64,000 bases of DNA from an uncultured Desulfomonile sp. (GTDB lineage: Bacteria; Desulfobacterota; Desulfomonilia; Desulfomonilales; Desulfomonilaceae), in assembly GCA_903952205.1 (NCBI GenBank), contig CAJBEZ010000104.1, positions 1 to 64,000 of the forward strand. Direction: 5' to 3'. Position 1 is the first letter of the stretch; every line of letters starts with the position of its first letter. Below the pieces are notes generated by a model. That model saw nothing but the letters and a program-made list of their open reading frames with translations, searched no databases and was not told the origin of the DNA. Shown one piece after another: positions 18,774-27,253 of this stretch. Both the position numbers and the translations under genes were made by a program.

Positions 18774-19543
18774 GTGATCAGAATAACCATCAAAAAGACG
18801 CAGGCCTCATTTTGCGAGTCGAAAACCTCAGCAAAAGCTTTGGAGGCGTTAAAGCGGTCGTTAGTGTAAGTTTTGATCTTTATGAAGGGCAATTGCTAGG
18901 CGTAATCGGCCCAAACGGATCAGGAAAAACGACTCTTGTAAATCTCATAACGGGGTTCTTAAAGCCGGATCAGGGCAAGATAGTGTACAAAGGCAAAGAG
19001 ATTAACGGTTGGGCGCCGTATCGAATAGCCAGGATCGGAATAGCCAGGACCTTTCAGATGATTCGACCCTTTGCCGAACTGCCTTCATTCAAAAACCTGA
19101 TCATTCCCTTGTATTCGCCCCGAGTCAAGGCGCTTTCCGGAGGTAAATATGGCGATCTTGACGCTGTGGCGAAAGATTACCTGGAAGAAGTGGGCTTTGA
19201 ACGGGAATCCGCCGTAACATACAAATCCGCCGGCAGTTTGCCTCATGGGTACCTGAAGCGATTGGAATTGGCCAAGTGCCTAGCTCTCCGCGCGGATCTG
19301 ATTATACTTGACGAGTTGTTCTCGGGACTAAGCATAGCTGAATTGGCAAGTATTGTGCCCATAATTGAAAAACTTATTTCAGAAGGAAAGACCGTGATTA
19401 TGATAGAGCACCGGTTACGAGAACTTTTTCGGATTGCTGACCGGGTCGTTGTGTTGAATTATGGCAGTGTGATCGCTGAAGGTATACCTTCTGAAGTAAT
19501 GGAAAGACCAGAAGTCAGAAAGGCCTATTTGGGTTCAGAATAA
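18770..19543 (+). CDS. livG: LIV-type ABC transporter ATP-binding protein (LivG)
   Basis: One of two ATPases of the transporter, 257 residues. Walker A is GPNGSGKTTLV, Walker B is DLIILDELFSGL, and the switch His is in MIEHRL. The signature is the LivG-type variant LPHGYLKRLELAKCLAL in place of LSGGQ. The insert between Walker A and the signature (RIGIARTFQMIRPF) is typical of LivG. It is joined to livM by a four-base overlap, and its stop is directly followed by the ATG of livF. Confidence 0.92.
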   Translation: MSDQNNHQKDAGLILRVENLSKSFGGVKAVVSVSFDLYEGQLLGVIGPNGSGKTTLVNLITGFLKPDQGKIVYKGKEINGWAPYRIARIGIARTFQMIRPFAELPSFKNLIIPLYSPRVKALSGGKYGDLDAVAKDYLEEVGFERESAVTYKSAGSLPHGYLKRLELAKCLALRADLIILDELFSGLSIAELASIVPIIEKLISEGKTVIMIEHRLRELFRIADRVVVLNYGSVIAEGIPSEVMERPEVRKAYLGSE

Positions 19544-20290
19544 ATGCTGGAAATCTCTAATCTTATGGTTTTCTACGAAAACGCCGTAGCGTTGAACGAT
19601 TTCAGCATGACCGTTCAGTCCGGCGGTATCGTTGCTGTCATCGGCTCTAACAGCGCGGGTAAGACAACGCTTATGAACACGTTGTCAGGCTTGATCATCG
19701 ATACCAAGCTCAAAGAGCAGCGTAAAGGTGGGGAAAGGATTACCATATACGGGAAAATAGTTTTTAATGGTGAAGACATAACAGACCTATATCCCAGTGA
19801 ACGAGTCAAAAGGGGCATGGTCCTATGCCGTGAACGTCACCCGATATTTCCGGAATCCGATCTCCTGGAAAATCTATGGATCGCCGGCTACTTGCGAAAG
19901 AAGCCGGAAATCAGAAAAGCGATAGATTATGTGTTTGAGCTTTTTCCAACTCTGGTAAGGCTTAAGAGTCGCAAAGCGGGGTTTCTGAGTGGCGGTGAAC
20001 AACAGATGCTGACCATAGGCATGGCGCTTGTTGTGAAACCGACTCTGTTGCTTCTCGATGAACCGTTACTTGGTTTGAGTCCCATGATGCAAACGACGCT
20101 GGTGGACGCGATCAAGAAAATCAGCCTTGAGACGGGCCTGACAATCGTCATATCCGAGCAATTCGCAAGACCCATACTCCCCATGATAGATCATGGATAT
20201 ATAATTGAGAATGGTATGATGACACTTGATGGAACCGGTCTCGAACTTATGGAAAATCCAGAGGTCAAGGGAGCCTATTTTGGTGTCTGA
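19544..20290 (+). CDS. livF: LIV-type ABC transporter ATP-binding protein (LivF)
   Basis: Second ATPase of the transporter, 248 residues. Walker A is GSNSAGKTTLM, the signature is LSGGEQQMLTIGMAL, and Walker B is LLLLDEPLLGLSP. The stretch MVLCRERHPIFPESDLLENL corresponds to the LivF region that normally reads VPEGRRIFPxLTVxENL. There is a small extra segment (about residues 45-65, KLKEQRKGGERITIYG) after Walker A compared with classical LivF. The ATG abuts the livG stop with no gap. It is followed after 34 bases by an acyl-CoA ligase gene. Confidence 0.92.
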   Translation: MLEISNLMVFYENAVALNDFSMTVQSGGIVAVIGSNSAGKTTLMNTLSGLIIDTKLKEQRKGGERITIYGKIVFNGEDITDLYPSERVKRGMVLCRERHPIFPESDLLENLWIAGYLRKKPEIRKAIDYVFELFPTLVRLKSRKAGFLSGGEQQMLTIGMALVVKPTLLLLDEPLLGLSPMMQTTLVDAIKKISLETGLTIVISEQFARPILPMIDHGYIIENGMMTLDGTGLELMENPEVKGAYFGV

Positions 20291-20324
20291 TTCACAACCA
20301 GTTATGTCGGGAAGTGTTTAAAAC

Positions 20325-21962
20325 ATGTCCGTGTTAGACTATCAGACAATATACGGGGCTTTTTCCGCGATGGCCGCGAAATATCCTCAAAAGACGGCGG
20401 TATACTTTCTCGGGTCCTCCTATTCATACAAAAATGTTTTGGATCTGTCCGAGAAATTCGCGTCGGGCTTATATGAAATAGGGATACGAAAAGGCGATCG
20501 CATCCTGATGTACATTCCTAACTCCATTCAGTTCATTGTTTCCTGGCTTGGGATTCAAAGACTTGGGGCGGTAGCAGTTCCAATTAGTCCCATCTACACC
20601 GCCTTTGACCTAAAATACATGGCCAACGACACAGGGGCGAAAGCCGTCATCTGTTCTGATCGTAACTACGGATACGTTAAACAGGCTATGCCGGACACTC
20701 AGCTTCAGCAGGTCATATTTACAGGCTTGATTGAGTTACTGCCCTGGTGGAAAAAGGTCTTTGACCTCTTTGCTGATAAAGCGCCCAAAGGTAAGGTGGA
20801 AAAAGGCCCCCACGTGTTTTCCATGAGGGACGTGATCAAACGGGGCGCCAAGCCGGCCCCTAATCCTGATTTATGTGATCGGGATATAGCCCAGATCATG
20901 TATACCGGTGGCACTACTAAGCACCCCAAGGGTGTTCCAATGAGCCATGGGTTGTTTCTGGTCTCATCGGAAGAACAACTTGATGTTCGAAATCCCCTTT
21001 TTCCAAAACACGAGGATGTGATCCTTGCAGGCTCGCCATTGTTCCACATAGCGGGGCAGACGTGTTCTCTGGCCACGATAGTTGTGGGCGGCGGGACGAT
21101 GATCGTGTTCCCCAAGGTAAATCTGGACGCTTTTTTTGACGCGATCGAGAAACTAAAAGCTAAGAGCCTTGTCGGGGTTCCGGCTTTTTATCGCATGATC
21201 CTGGAACACGATCGTGTCGATCAATATGACCTTTCATCCTTGAGTTACTGTTTTTCGGCCGCGGATGTTTTGCCTCAGGATGTTGCGAGAAGATGGACGG
21301 ACAAGTTCAACATGCCGGTTTTTCAGGGCTACGGAGCTACTGAAACGTGCGGTGGGGTTATAATGTGTCCGACTGATCGGGAAAGTCCTCCGATGGCCAT
21401 GGGACTTAGCGTTCCAAGCAAAGAAATCAGAGTGACTGAGCAGGAGGGTGTGGACGAAGTTTTTCTGGGAGACCCCGGAGAACTGCTGGTACATTCGGAA
21501 CTAATGGTGTCAGCCTATCTTAACAAACCGGAGGAGACCGAAACTTCCTTTGTGACTATAGATGGAAAGCTCTGGTACCGGACAGGCGACATAGTCAGGC
21601 AGGATGAGAATGGGTTCGTTTACTTCGTCGATCGAACCGTGGACGCTATAAAGCACAAGGGCTACCGTGTTTCCGCATCTGAAGTTGAGGCCGTCCTTCA
21701 AGAACACCCTGCTGTAATCGAATCATGCGTTGTAGGCATTCCGGATAAAAAAGTTGGAGAAAGAATCAAAGCTTTTGTAGTTCTCAAAAAAGATGTCAAA
21801 GGTGTGGCGGGTTATGAACTGACAAAATTTTGCCGAGACCGACTCCCGGCTTACAAGATTCCTCAATATATAGAATTCAGGGACATGTTGCCAAAGTCAA
21901 AAGTTGGTAAGCTGCTAAGGAAAGAAATAAGAAGCGAAGAAAGAAAACGACTGGAAACTTGA
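20325..21962 (+). CDS. AMP-forming acyl-CoA synthetase/ligase
   Basis: Activates a carboxylic acid to its CoA thioester using ATP. The 545 residues have the ANL-superfamily motifs: the phosphate-binding loop YTGGTTKHPKGVPMSH, GYGATETCGG, WYRTGD with the AMP-binding Asp, and the C-terminal catalytic Lys in PKSKVGKLLRKE. It is the last gene of the LIV-type operon and is followed at once by a terminator, so it probably activates the acid the transporter brings in. The pairing of HAAT transporters with CoA ligases is common for aromatic and fatty acids in anaerobes. The exact acid cannot be read from the sequence. Confidence 0.92.
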   Translation: MSVLDYQTIYGAFSAMAAKYPQKTAVYFLGSSYSYKNVLDLSEKFASGLYEIGIRKGDRILMYIPNSIQFIVSWLGIQRLGAVAVPISPIYTAFDLKYMANDTGAKAVICSDRNYGYVKQAMPDTQLQQVIFTGLIELLPWWKKVFDLFADKAPKGKVEKGPHVFSMRDVIKRGAKPAPNPDLCDRDIAQIMYTGGTTKHPKGVPMSHGLFLVSSEEQLDVRNPLFPKHEDVILAGSPLFHIAGQTCSLATIVVGGGTMIVFPKVNLDAFFDAIEKLKAKSLVGVPAFYRMILEHDRVDQYDLSSLSYCFSAADVLPQDVARRWTDKFNMPVFQGYGATETCGGVIMCPTDRESPPMAMGLSVPSKEIRVTEQEGVDEVFLGDPGELLVHSELMVSAYLNKPEETETSFVTIDGKLWYRTGDIVRQDENGFVYFVDRTVDAIKHKGYRVSASEVEAVLQEHPAVIESCVVGIPDKKVGERIKAFVVLKKDVKGVAGYELTKFCRDRLPAYKIPQYIEFRDMLPKSKVGKLLRKEIRSEERKRLET

Positions 21963-22028
21963 AAGACAAACCCGCTTCAGTTTAGCGTCTATATCTGCGT
22001 AACGCCTCTCTGAAGCGGGTTTGTCTTT
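21962..22028 (+). terminator. Operon terminator with 19-bp perfect stem
   Basis: The left arm (21962-21980, starting at the last base of the ligase stop codon) and right arm (22010-22028) are perfectly complementary over 19 bases, with core AACCCGCTTCAG/CTGAAGCGGGTT. The right arm ends in TTGTCTTTTC. The loop is long, 29 bases. It ends the transporter-ligase operon. The stem also has A-rich bases on its left side, so it may work on both strands. Confidence 0.85.
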
Positions 22029-22033
22029 TCATT

Positions 22034-22127
22034 ATCAATTGGTTCATCAAATCGTGAACAAATTTAATATCAATTGTTCCCTTTCACAACAAGGTGAACC
22101 AGTTATCAATTAAGTGTCGCATCAATT
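22034..22127. repeat. Four copies of ATCAATT in an AT-rich intergenic stretch
   Basis: ATCAATT occurs at 22034, 22069, 22105 and 22121, the first three spaced 35 and 36 bases apart; two copies are preceded by TT (TTATCAATT). GTTCA/TGAAC and GGTTCA/GTGAACC pairs lie between them. The region separates the terminator from a small minus-strand gene. The copies may be chance in AT-rich DNA or a binding-site array; I cannot tell which. Confidence 0.35.
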
Positions 22128-22137
22128 AATTTATTTA

Positions 22138-22347
22138 CTAATGAATTCCTCGGCCACAAAATGGGGAAGAGGCAAATTCGGGAGCGTTGCAAATTACAGA
22201 TCTCAAACTGTCCCTATGTGACGCTACCCATCTGCCAAAGCCATCCTCATCCGGCCAAACTTCAACTGCGGGACGATTCCCCTGGGCTTCCACCCTTTCC
22301 TCAAATCCCTCGTTTATATAATCAACAAATTCATCTCTTGCGCTCAT
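22138..22347 (-). CDS. Small protein of unknown function (69 aa)
   Basis: Not recognised. The reading frame starts at an ATG preceded by a good GGAGG site nine bases upstream, which favours a real gene. The product is polar and acidic in its first half (MSARDEFVDYINEGFEERV) with two cysteines near the end (VICNAPEFASSPFCGRG). No signal peptide or membrane helix is seen. It lies 80 bases beyond the end of a histidine kinase gene on the same strand, so it would be downstream of that gene's transcript in reverse order; no functional link is evident. Confidence 0.5.
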   Translation of the reverse strand: MSARDEFVDYINEGFEERVEAQGNRPAVEVWPDEDGFGRWVASHRDSLRSVICNAPEFASSPFCGRGIH

Positions 22348-22427
22348 TGTATATGTCCTCCGTTTAACGGGACGTTTCCTTTATTGGTCATATAGATGCT
22401 GGAAGTTAAAATCGGATTCAATCTTTG

Positions 22428-23615
22428 TTAATATAGAGTGAAACAGAACCTGGAACCGTGGCCAAGACCCTCAGATTCAACCCAGATGCGGCCCCGATTC
22501 CCTTCCAGGATGCGTTTAAGCATGGCGAGCCCAATGCCTGAACCTTCGGATCTCTCGTCAAGTTTAACAAACAATTGGAAAATCTTGGCGTGATCCTCCT
22601 CTTTGATTCCCATGCCATTGTCTTCCACGAAGAAGACAAGGTTACCGCCTTCGTCGCGGTAGCCAACCCTTACATGCGGTTGAGTTTGCCCTCCCATATA
22701 CTTTACAGCGTTTTCCAACAAGTTCTGAAGAACGGTCAACAGTTTGCTACGACAGAATTTCACAACTGGAAGGTCATTTTGGATCTCAATCTGGACTTTG
22801 TTTTGCAATATCCTCGCCGCAAGTAGGTCGGAAGCTTCCCTGGCTATTTCTCCAAAAGCCAGCTCCTGTATTTCATCTTCCATTGTCGCTATCCTGGAGA
22901 GTTTCAAAAGGTCCGTAATAAGTTCTTCAATCCTGTCCGCAGACCGAAAGACGGTAGAGATATTTTTCTCAAGTCTTTCAAATTGACCACTTTTCGCATC
23001 TTTTTCGATCCATCTCAGTAGTCCTTTGATAGTGATTATCGGACCTCTCAGATCGTGAGAAATAGCGTGACCGAATACTTCAAGGTCGGCGTTTTTCGCC
23101 TTCAACTGAGCTATCAGATTTTCTCTCTCTATCTCGGCCTCTTTCTGATCTGTTACATCCTGGATCATTGACATCTTTGATATAGACCCGTCAGGGTAGT
23201 AAAGTGGAGTATTCATAACGTAGTAGTAACGATTATCTTTGGGGCTCTTGACTTCCCATCTAACGGTTTCACCTTTTGAGATCCTGTCATGAACGCACCA
23301 GTCGCAGACGCTGTCTCTTTCGTGCAGAGCCTCATAGCATTTATGACCGGTAGGGTCGTAACCAGTCCTTTCTATAAGTTTTTCATTGATATACTCGATT
23401 TCGTAGTTCGACGAGCAGACATAAATGAATCCGTCAAATGCTCGCAAAATGGCTTCAAGTTTCGCGGAATTTTCGAAACAGACCCTTGCCTCTGCTCCAA
23501 GTTGTTTCTGTAGAGAGCGAAGATGATCCAACTCTTGCCTCATAAAGGCGATCTGCAAGTTCAGACTCTCCAGGCTCGTGTCAAGATGACTCATGACCTG
23601 CTCCCTTAAATCCAA
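22428..23615 (-). CDS. PAS-domain sensor histidine kinase
   Basis: A soluble two-component sensor kinase of 395 residues with no membrane helices. It starts with a short coiled coil (about 1-45), then one PAS domain (about 48-160) followed by a second coiled coil, a DHp domain with phospho-acceptor His in FGHAISHDLRGPIITIKG, and an ATPase domain (NLLENAVKYM, VEDNGMGIKEED, GSGIGLAMLKRI). The PAS domain has a cysteine set (KCYEALHERDSVCDWC) of the kind that binds a metal or senses redox. There is no receiver domain and no response regulator next to it. An in-frame ATG at 23594 is an alternative start. Confidence 0.92.
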   Translation of the reverse strand: MDLREQVMSHLDTSLESLNLQIAFMRQELDHLRSLQKQLGAEARVCFENSAKLEAILRAFDGFIYVCSSNYEIEYINEKLIERTGYDPTGHKCYEALHERDSVCDWCVHDRISKGETVRWEVKSPKDNRYYYVMNTPLYYPDGSISKMSMIQDVTDQKEAEIERENLIAQLKAKNADLEVFGHAISHDLRGPIITIKGLLRWIEKDAKSGQFERLEKNISTVFRSADRIEELITDLLKLSRIATMEDEIQELAFGEIAREASDLLAARILQNKVQIEIQNDLPVVKFCRSKLLTVLQNLLENAVKYMGGQTQPHVRVGYRDEGGNLVFFVEDNGMGIKEEDHAKIFQLFVKLDERSEGSGIGLAMLKRILEGNRGRIWVESEGLGHGSRFCFTLY

Positions 23616-23811
23616 TCATACCGATTTTCTTTTGAATATGTAACGTTGGTAAACCCACGCAAGTTACGGAGGCCCCTCTCCACTGATGACGCGAAGCCGG
23701 TAAATCGTTATTTGGAACAACCGGCGCTCCGAAATGTTACCCATCCTCTACCCTAATGTTATCAGTCCGCCATTCCAAGGTCCGGACCAAAGGGAAAATC
23801 AAACAGCGTTG

Positions 23812-25086
23812 TCAGTCTATTCTTCTTTTAAACAAAGCGGAAGCGCATGCTATGTACACAACAGCCATAACAAAAATTGGAACCAACTGTGGCCATAACA
23901 CTTCCCACCCAGTTCCCTTAAGGAATACTCCTCTCACAATTGTAATGAAATATCTTACAGGATTGAGATAGGTGACATATTGAATGACCAACGGCATATT
24001 TTCTATTGGAAAAGCGTATCCAGATAACAATATCGAGGGCTGGAGGAACATGAAGGATGTAAGAACAGCCTGTTGTTGCGTAGAGCAGAAGGCTGAGATT
24101 GTCATCCCTATTCCGGAAGCGGTGATTAGGAACAGCAAGAAGGACGCAAAAAAGAACCAGAGCGAACCTCTTAAAGGCACGTCATAAATTAGCAGAGCCA
24201 TTGGTGTAATAGTCAAGAGTGTTACTATTTCAATCATAAAGCATGGAATTGTTTTGCCGAGTATAAGTTCCAATCGCGAAATCGGCGCCACCATAAGTTG
24301 TTCAATGGTCCCAATTTCACGTTCTCTCACAATGACCGAGGAAGTAAGGATTATGGCAAGAGCCAGCAACAAGAGGACCACAACCCCCGGCACAAAAAAG
24401 TCCTTTGAATTGAGGTTGGGATTGAACCAGGCTCGCGACGCTTCTGCAAATTCCGGAATTACAAGCCTTGGCGTTGTGGAATCGTACATAAGGCCCTGCA
24501 TGCTGTTGATTCGTGAAGCCAGGATGTCATTTGAGAAACGTTGCAATATGGATTGCGCGTAACCTGAAACAGTGCCTGCCGTAACAGTGTCAACTCCATC
24601 TACAAGGATTCCTATCTCCGCTTTTCGTCTTCCCTGGACACGCCTCTCAAAGTCCGGCGGGATTAAGATAGCCATGGAAGCTTTGTTTCGTTCAAGGTAT
24701 CGATCAACATCTCCATACTGATTTTCGTATGCGACGATCGTGAAGTAGCCTGATTTAGAGAAACCCTCTATGATGTCACGACTTAGCTGGCTCTGGTCCA
24801 AGTCGACCACTACGGTCGAAACATTATTCACGTCCAGGCGACTGGCCGAGCCAAAAATCATCAATTGCAGGAACGGAGCGATAAGTAACATCATGAAGTT
24901 CTGTCTATTTCTAATAATTTGAATGAATTCTTTTTTGACGAGCCATCCGACCCGGCGCAAACTCTCCAGAAATCTCTGTTGAAAGGGCTTTCCACGGGAT
25001 TTATCCTCCAACTGAAATGCTCCAGGAGATTTAAATGCCGCCCCACCGACTTTGGTTTCAGGTCTTTGGATGAACAAGTCTGTCAT
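23812..25086 (-). CDS. ABC-2 type permease (YbhR/YbhS type), second copy
   Basis: Inner-membrane subunit of the five-gene exporter. I place the start at the ATG at 25086, which overlaps the stop of the upstream permease gene by four bases (ATGA); a longer open frame to 25398 exists but would cover 300 bases of the neighbour. The product has 424 residues: a polar N-terminal tail, one helix (MMLLIAPFLQLMIFGSA), a large periplasmic domain with VVVDLDQSQLSRDIIEGF, then five helices including the ABC-2 motif VREREIGTIEQLMVAPISRLELILGK. With its paralogue upstream it should form a heterodimeric channel. Confidence 0.9.
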   Translation of the reverse strand: MTDLFIQRPETKVGGAAFKSPGAFQLEDKSRGKPFQQRFLESLRRVGWLVKKEFIQIIRNRQNFMMLLIAPFLQLMIFGSASRLDVNNVSTVVVDLDQSQLSRDIIEGFSKSGYFTIVAYENQYGDVDRYLERNKASMAILIPPDFERRVQGRRKAEIGILVDGVDTVTAGTVSGYAQSILQRFSNDILASRINSMQGLMYDSTTPRLVIPEFAEASRAWFNPNLNSKDFFVPGVVVLLLLALAIILTSSVIVREREIGTIEQLMVAPISRLELILGKTIPCFMIEIVTLLTITPMALLIYDVPLRGSLWFFFASFLLFLITASGIGMTISAFCSTQQQAVLTSFMFLQPSILLSGYAFPIENMPLVIQYVTYLNPVRYFITIVRGVFLKGTGWEVLWPQLVPIFVMAVVYIACASALFKRRID

Positions 25087-26219
25087 AGGGCATTTTTCCC
25101 CAACTTGCGTGCGACTAGAGCGGTCACTACAAACGCAAACACGAAAAGGGCGAGAGATGGCCAAATTATAGCGTTCCAGCCGACACCCTTGAGGTAAATT
25201 GCCCGGAGTATAGTTATATAGTGTCTTGCTGGAATTATGTATGTGAAATACTGGAGCGACTGAGGCATATTCGCTATTGGGAAGACAAAACCAGACAAAA
25301 GAAAGGTCGGGAGAACTGTCCCCAAGAGAGCAAGCTGAGTCGCAAAGAATTGATTTGACGCTATTACTGAAACAAGAAAGCCTATTGACATGGCGCAAAC
25401 AAGGAAAACACTGGAAATAAAAAACATAATCAACAGACTTCCCTTAAAAGGCACCTGAAAAACATACCGTCCCATCAGGTACACCATCAGCAAGTCTATA
25501 TAGCCTAGTGTAAAATATGGTATTAACTTCCCCACCACTAATTCAATAGGTTTAAGAGGAGTTGACATCAATTGTTCCATTGTACCGGTCTCTCTCTCTC
25601 TTACTATGGTCAAGGAAGTCAGCAGGGCCGATATAATCATCATTATTACCGGTATCAAGCCGGGAATAATGTTGTTACGGCTTTTGAGTTCAGGATTGTA
25701 GACGATACGAATTCTGGGATCCACAGGTGGGGTGACGCGGCTTTGTACAGCCTGTCGTGTAAGGGATTCCATCTTAAAATCGCTATCAAAGGTCGAGGCT
25801 ATTGTTTCCAGATATACGATGGCCAGGTTAGCGCGGCTGGAATCTGACCCGTCTACAATCGCCTGAAGATGGGCCGAGTCTCCTTTCTTCAGCTTGCGAC
25901 TAAAATCAAAAGGAATAACGATCCCCACTGTGATGTGGTTGTTATTAAGATTATTGACAATTTCATTGTAGTTATCTGTTTGAATGATTGAGCGGAAATA
26001 AGTGGATTTGGTCATACGATCTATAAAATCCCGAGACTCTGGACTCTTGTTTTGATCCCAAACAGCTATTGGAATGTCATCAACATCCAGAGACAGCGCA
26101 AATCCGAACAGGATCATGAGCATTACCGGGATACCGAGAGCTAAATACAGGGACCTGCTGTCCCTGATTATTTGTCTGCCTTCTTTTTTGGCTACCGCCA
26201 GTGTTCTGGTAATATTCAT
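25083..26219 (-). CDS. ABC-2 type permease (YbhR/YbhS type), first copy
   Basis: Partner permease of 378 residues. It has the same layout as its neighbour: an N-terminal helix (LYLALGIPVMLMILFGFAL), a periplasmic domain (VWDQNKSPESRDFIDRM), and the ABC-2 segment VRERETGTMEQLMSTPLKPIELVVGK followed by the C-terminal helices. It follows the second ATPase gene after about 60 bases and overlaps the next permease by four bases. The two permeases resemble YbhS and YbhR of enteric bacteria, a drug and cation exporter pair. The cargo here is unknown. Confidence 0.9.
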   Translation of the reverse strand: MNITRTLAVAKKEGRQIIRDSRSLYLALGIPVMLMILFGFALSLDVDDIPIAVWDQNKSPESRDFIDRMTKSTYFRSIIQTDNYNEIVNNLNNNHITVGIVIPFDFSRKLKKGDSAHLQAIVDGSDSSRANLAIVYLETIASTFDSDFKMESLTRQAVQSRVTPPVDPRIRIVYNPELKSRNNIIPGLIPVIMMIISALLTSLTIVRERETGTMEQLMSTPLKPIELVVGKLIPYFTLGYIDLLMVYLMGRYVFQVPFKGSLLIMFFISSVFLVCAMSIGFLVSVIASNQFFATQLALLGTVLPTFLLSGFVFPIANMPQSLQYFTYIIPARHYITILRAIYLKGVGWNAIIWPSLALFVFAFVVTALVARKLGKNAL

Positions 26220-26278
26220 GTATACGGTTTTCCCGATTCTTCATTTCAAGGCAATAACAAAAGGCACGCAGGGAACTC

Positions 26279-27253
26279 TCATTTTTTTGCTGGAGAAGTT
26301 AGAGTCACAAAAACGTCTTCGAGGCTGGGAACAACAATTTCCAACCTTTCAACGATTATTCCTTCTTTAGCCAATATCTCCCTGGTTTTCTCCTTGGCTT
26401 CCTCTGGATTTTGTGTGACCAGGTGGATTGAGCTACCGAACACAGCCGCTTCAGAAAATATGGATTCTTTCTTGAGCAATTCGGACACACGCGTCACTTG
26501 GTCACATTCAAGGTCAATAACAGTTTCCGGCATCCAGTTTGTTTTAAGATCTGAAGGTGTGCCAAGCGCCACAATTTTCCCTGAACTCATCAATGCGAGT
26601 CGATTGCAATATTCGGCTTCTTCCATGTAGTGAGTAGTCACAAAAACGGTAACCCCTTGCGAAGCCAGGTCGTTGATAAGCTCCCAGAAATTCCTTCTGG
26701 AGAGTGGATCAACGCCCGATGTCGGTTCATCAAGGAAAATGACGGGCGGCTCATGAAGGATTGCGCAACCTAGAGCGAGTCTCTGTTTCCATCCCAGGGG
26801 AAGTGATCTGGTAATTGTTTCTGTTTGGTCAGTTAGCCCGGCCATTTCCAGGACCCAGGAGCTGCGTCTTCTCTTGGTCTCTCTGTCCAGACCATAAATC
26901 CCTCCAAAGAAATCCAGATTCTCAGAGACTTTGAGATCTTCGTAGAGCGAAAATTTCTGCGACATGTATCCGATGTTTTTTTTTATGTCTTCACTCTGAG
27001 TTGAGACATCAAAACCGGCAACTGTTCCTGTTCCTGATGAAGGAGTCAGCAAGCCACACAGAATCTTTATGGTGGTCGTTTTTCCCGCTCCATTTGGTCC
27101 GAGGAAACCAAATATTTCCCCCTGTTCGACTTCAAAAGTCACATGGTCGACAGCAACGAAGTCGCCAAAGATGCGAGTCAAGTCTTTTGAAACAACTGCA
27201 ATATGGTCCATCGAGGAGTCCATCCGAGCTGTTGAAATGAGATCCTTGTTCAT
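26279..27253 (-). CDS. ABC exporter ATP-binding protein, second (YbhF half)
   Basis: ATPase of 324 residues with Walker A (GPNGAGKTTTIKIL), Walker B (VIFLDEPTSGVDP) and switch His (VTTHYMEEAEYC). The signature is altered to LPLGWKQRLALGCAILH where LSGGxxQ is expected. This variant is usual in one half of YbhF-like double ATPases. Its start ATG shares one base with the stop of the first ATPase gene (TAATG), so the two are made together. A C-terminal part of about 80 residues follows the ATPase core. Confidence 0.9.
   Translation of the reverse strand: MNKDLISTARMDSSMDHIAVVSKDLTRIFGDFVAVDHVTFEVEQGEIFGFLGPNGAGKTTTIKILCGLLTPSSGTGTVAGFDVSTQSEDIKKNIGYMSQKFSLYEDLKVSENLDFFGGIYGLDRETKRRRSSWVLEMAGLTDQTETITRSLPLGWKQRLALGCAILHEPPVIFLDEPTSGVDPLSRRNFWELINDLASQGVTVFVTTHYMEEAEYCNRLALMSSGKIVALGTPSDLKTNWMPETVIDLECDQVTRVSELLKKESIFSEAAVFGSSIHLVTQNPEEAKEKTREILAKEGIIVERLEIVVPSLEDVFVTLTSPAKK

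Noticed and set aside
25087-25398. N-terminal extension of the second ABC-2 permease
   Set aside because: It overlaps the upstream permease by over 300 bases; the ATG at 25086 makes a four-base overlap and starts the family-like sequence.
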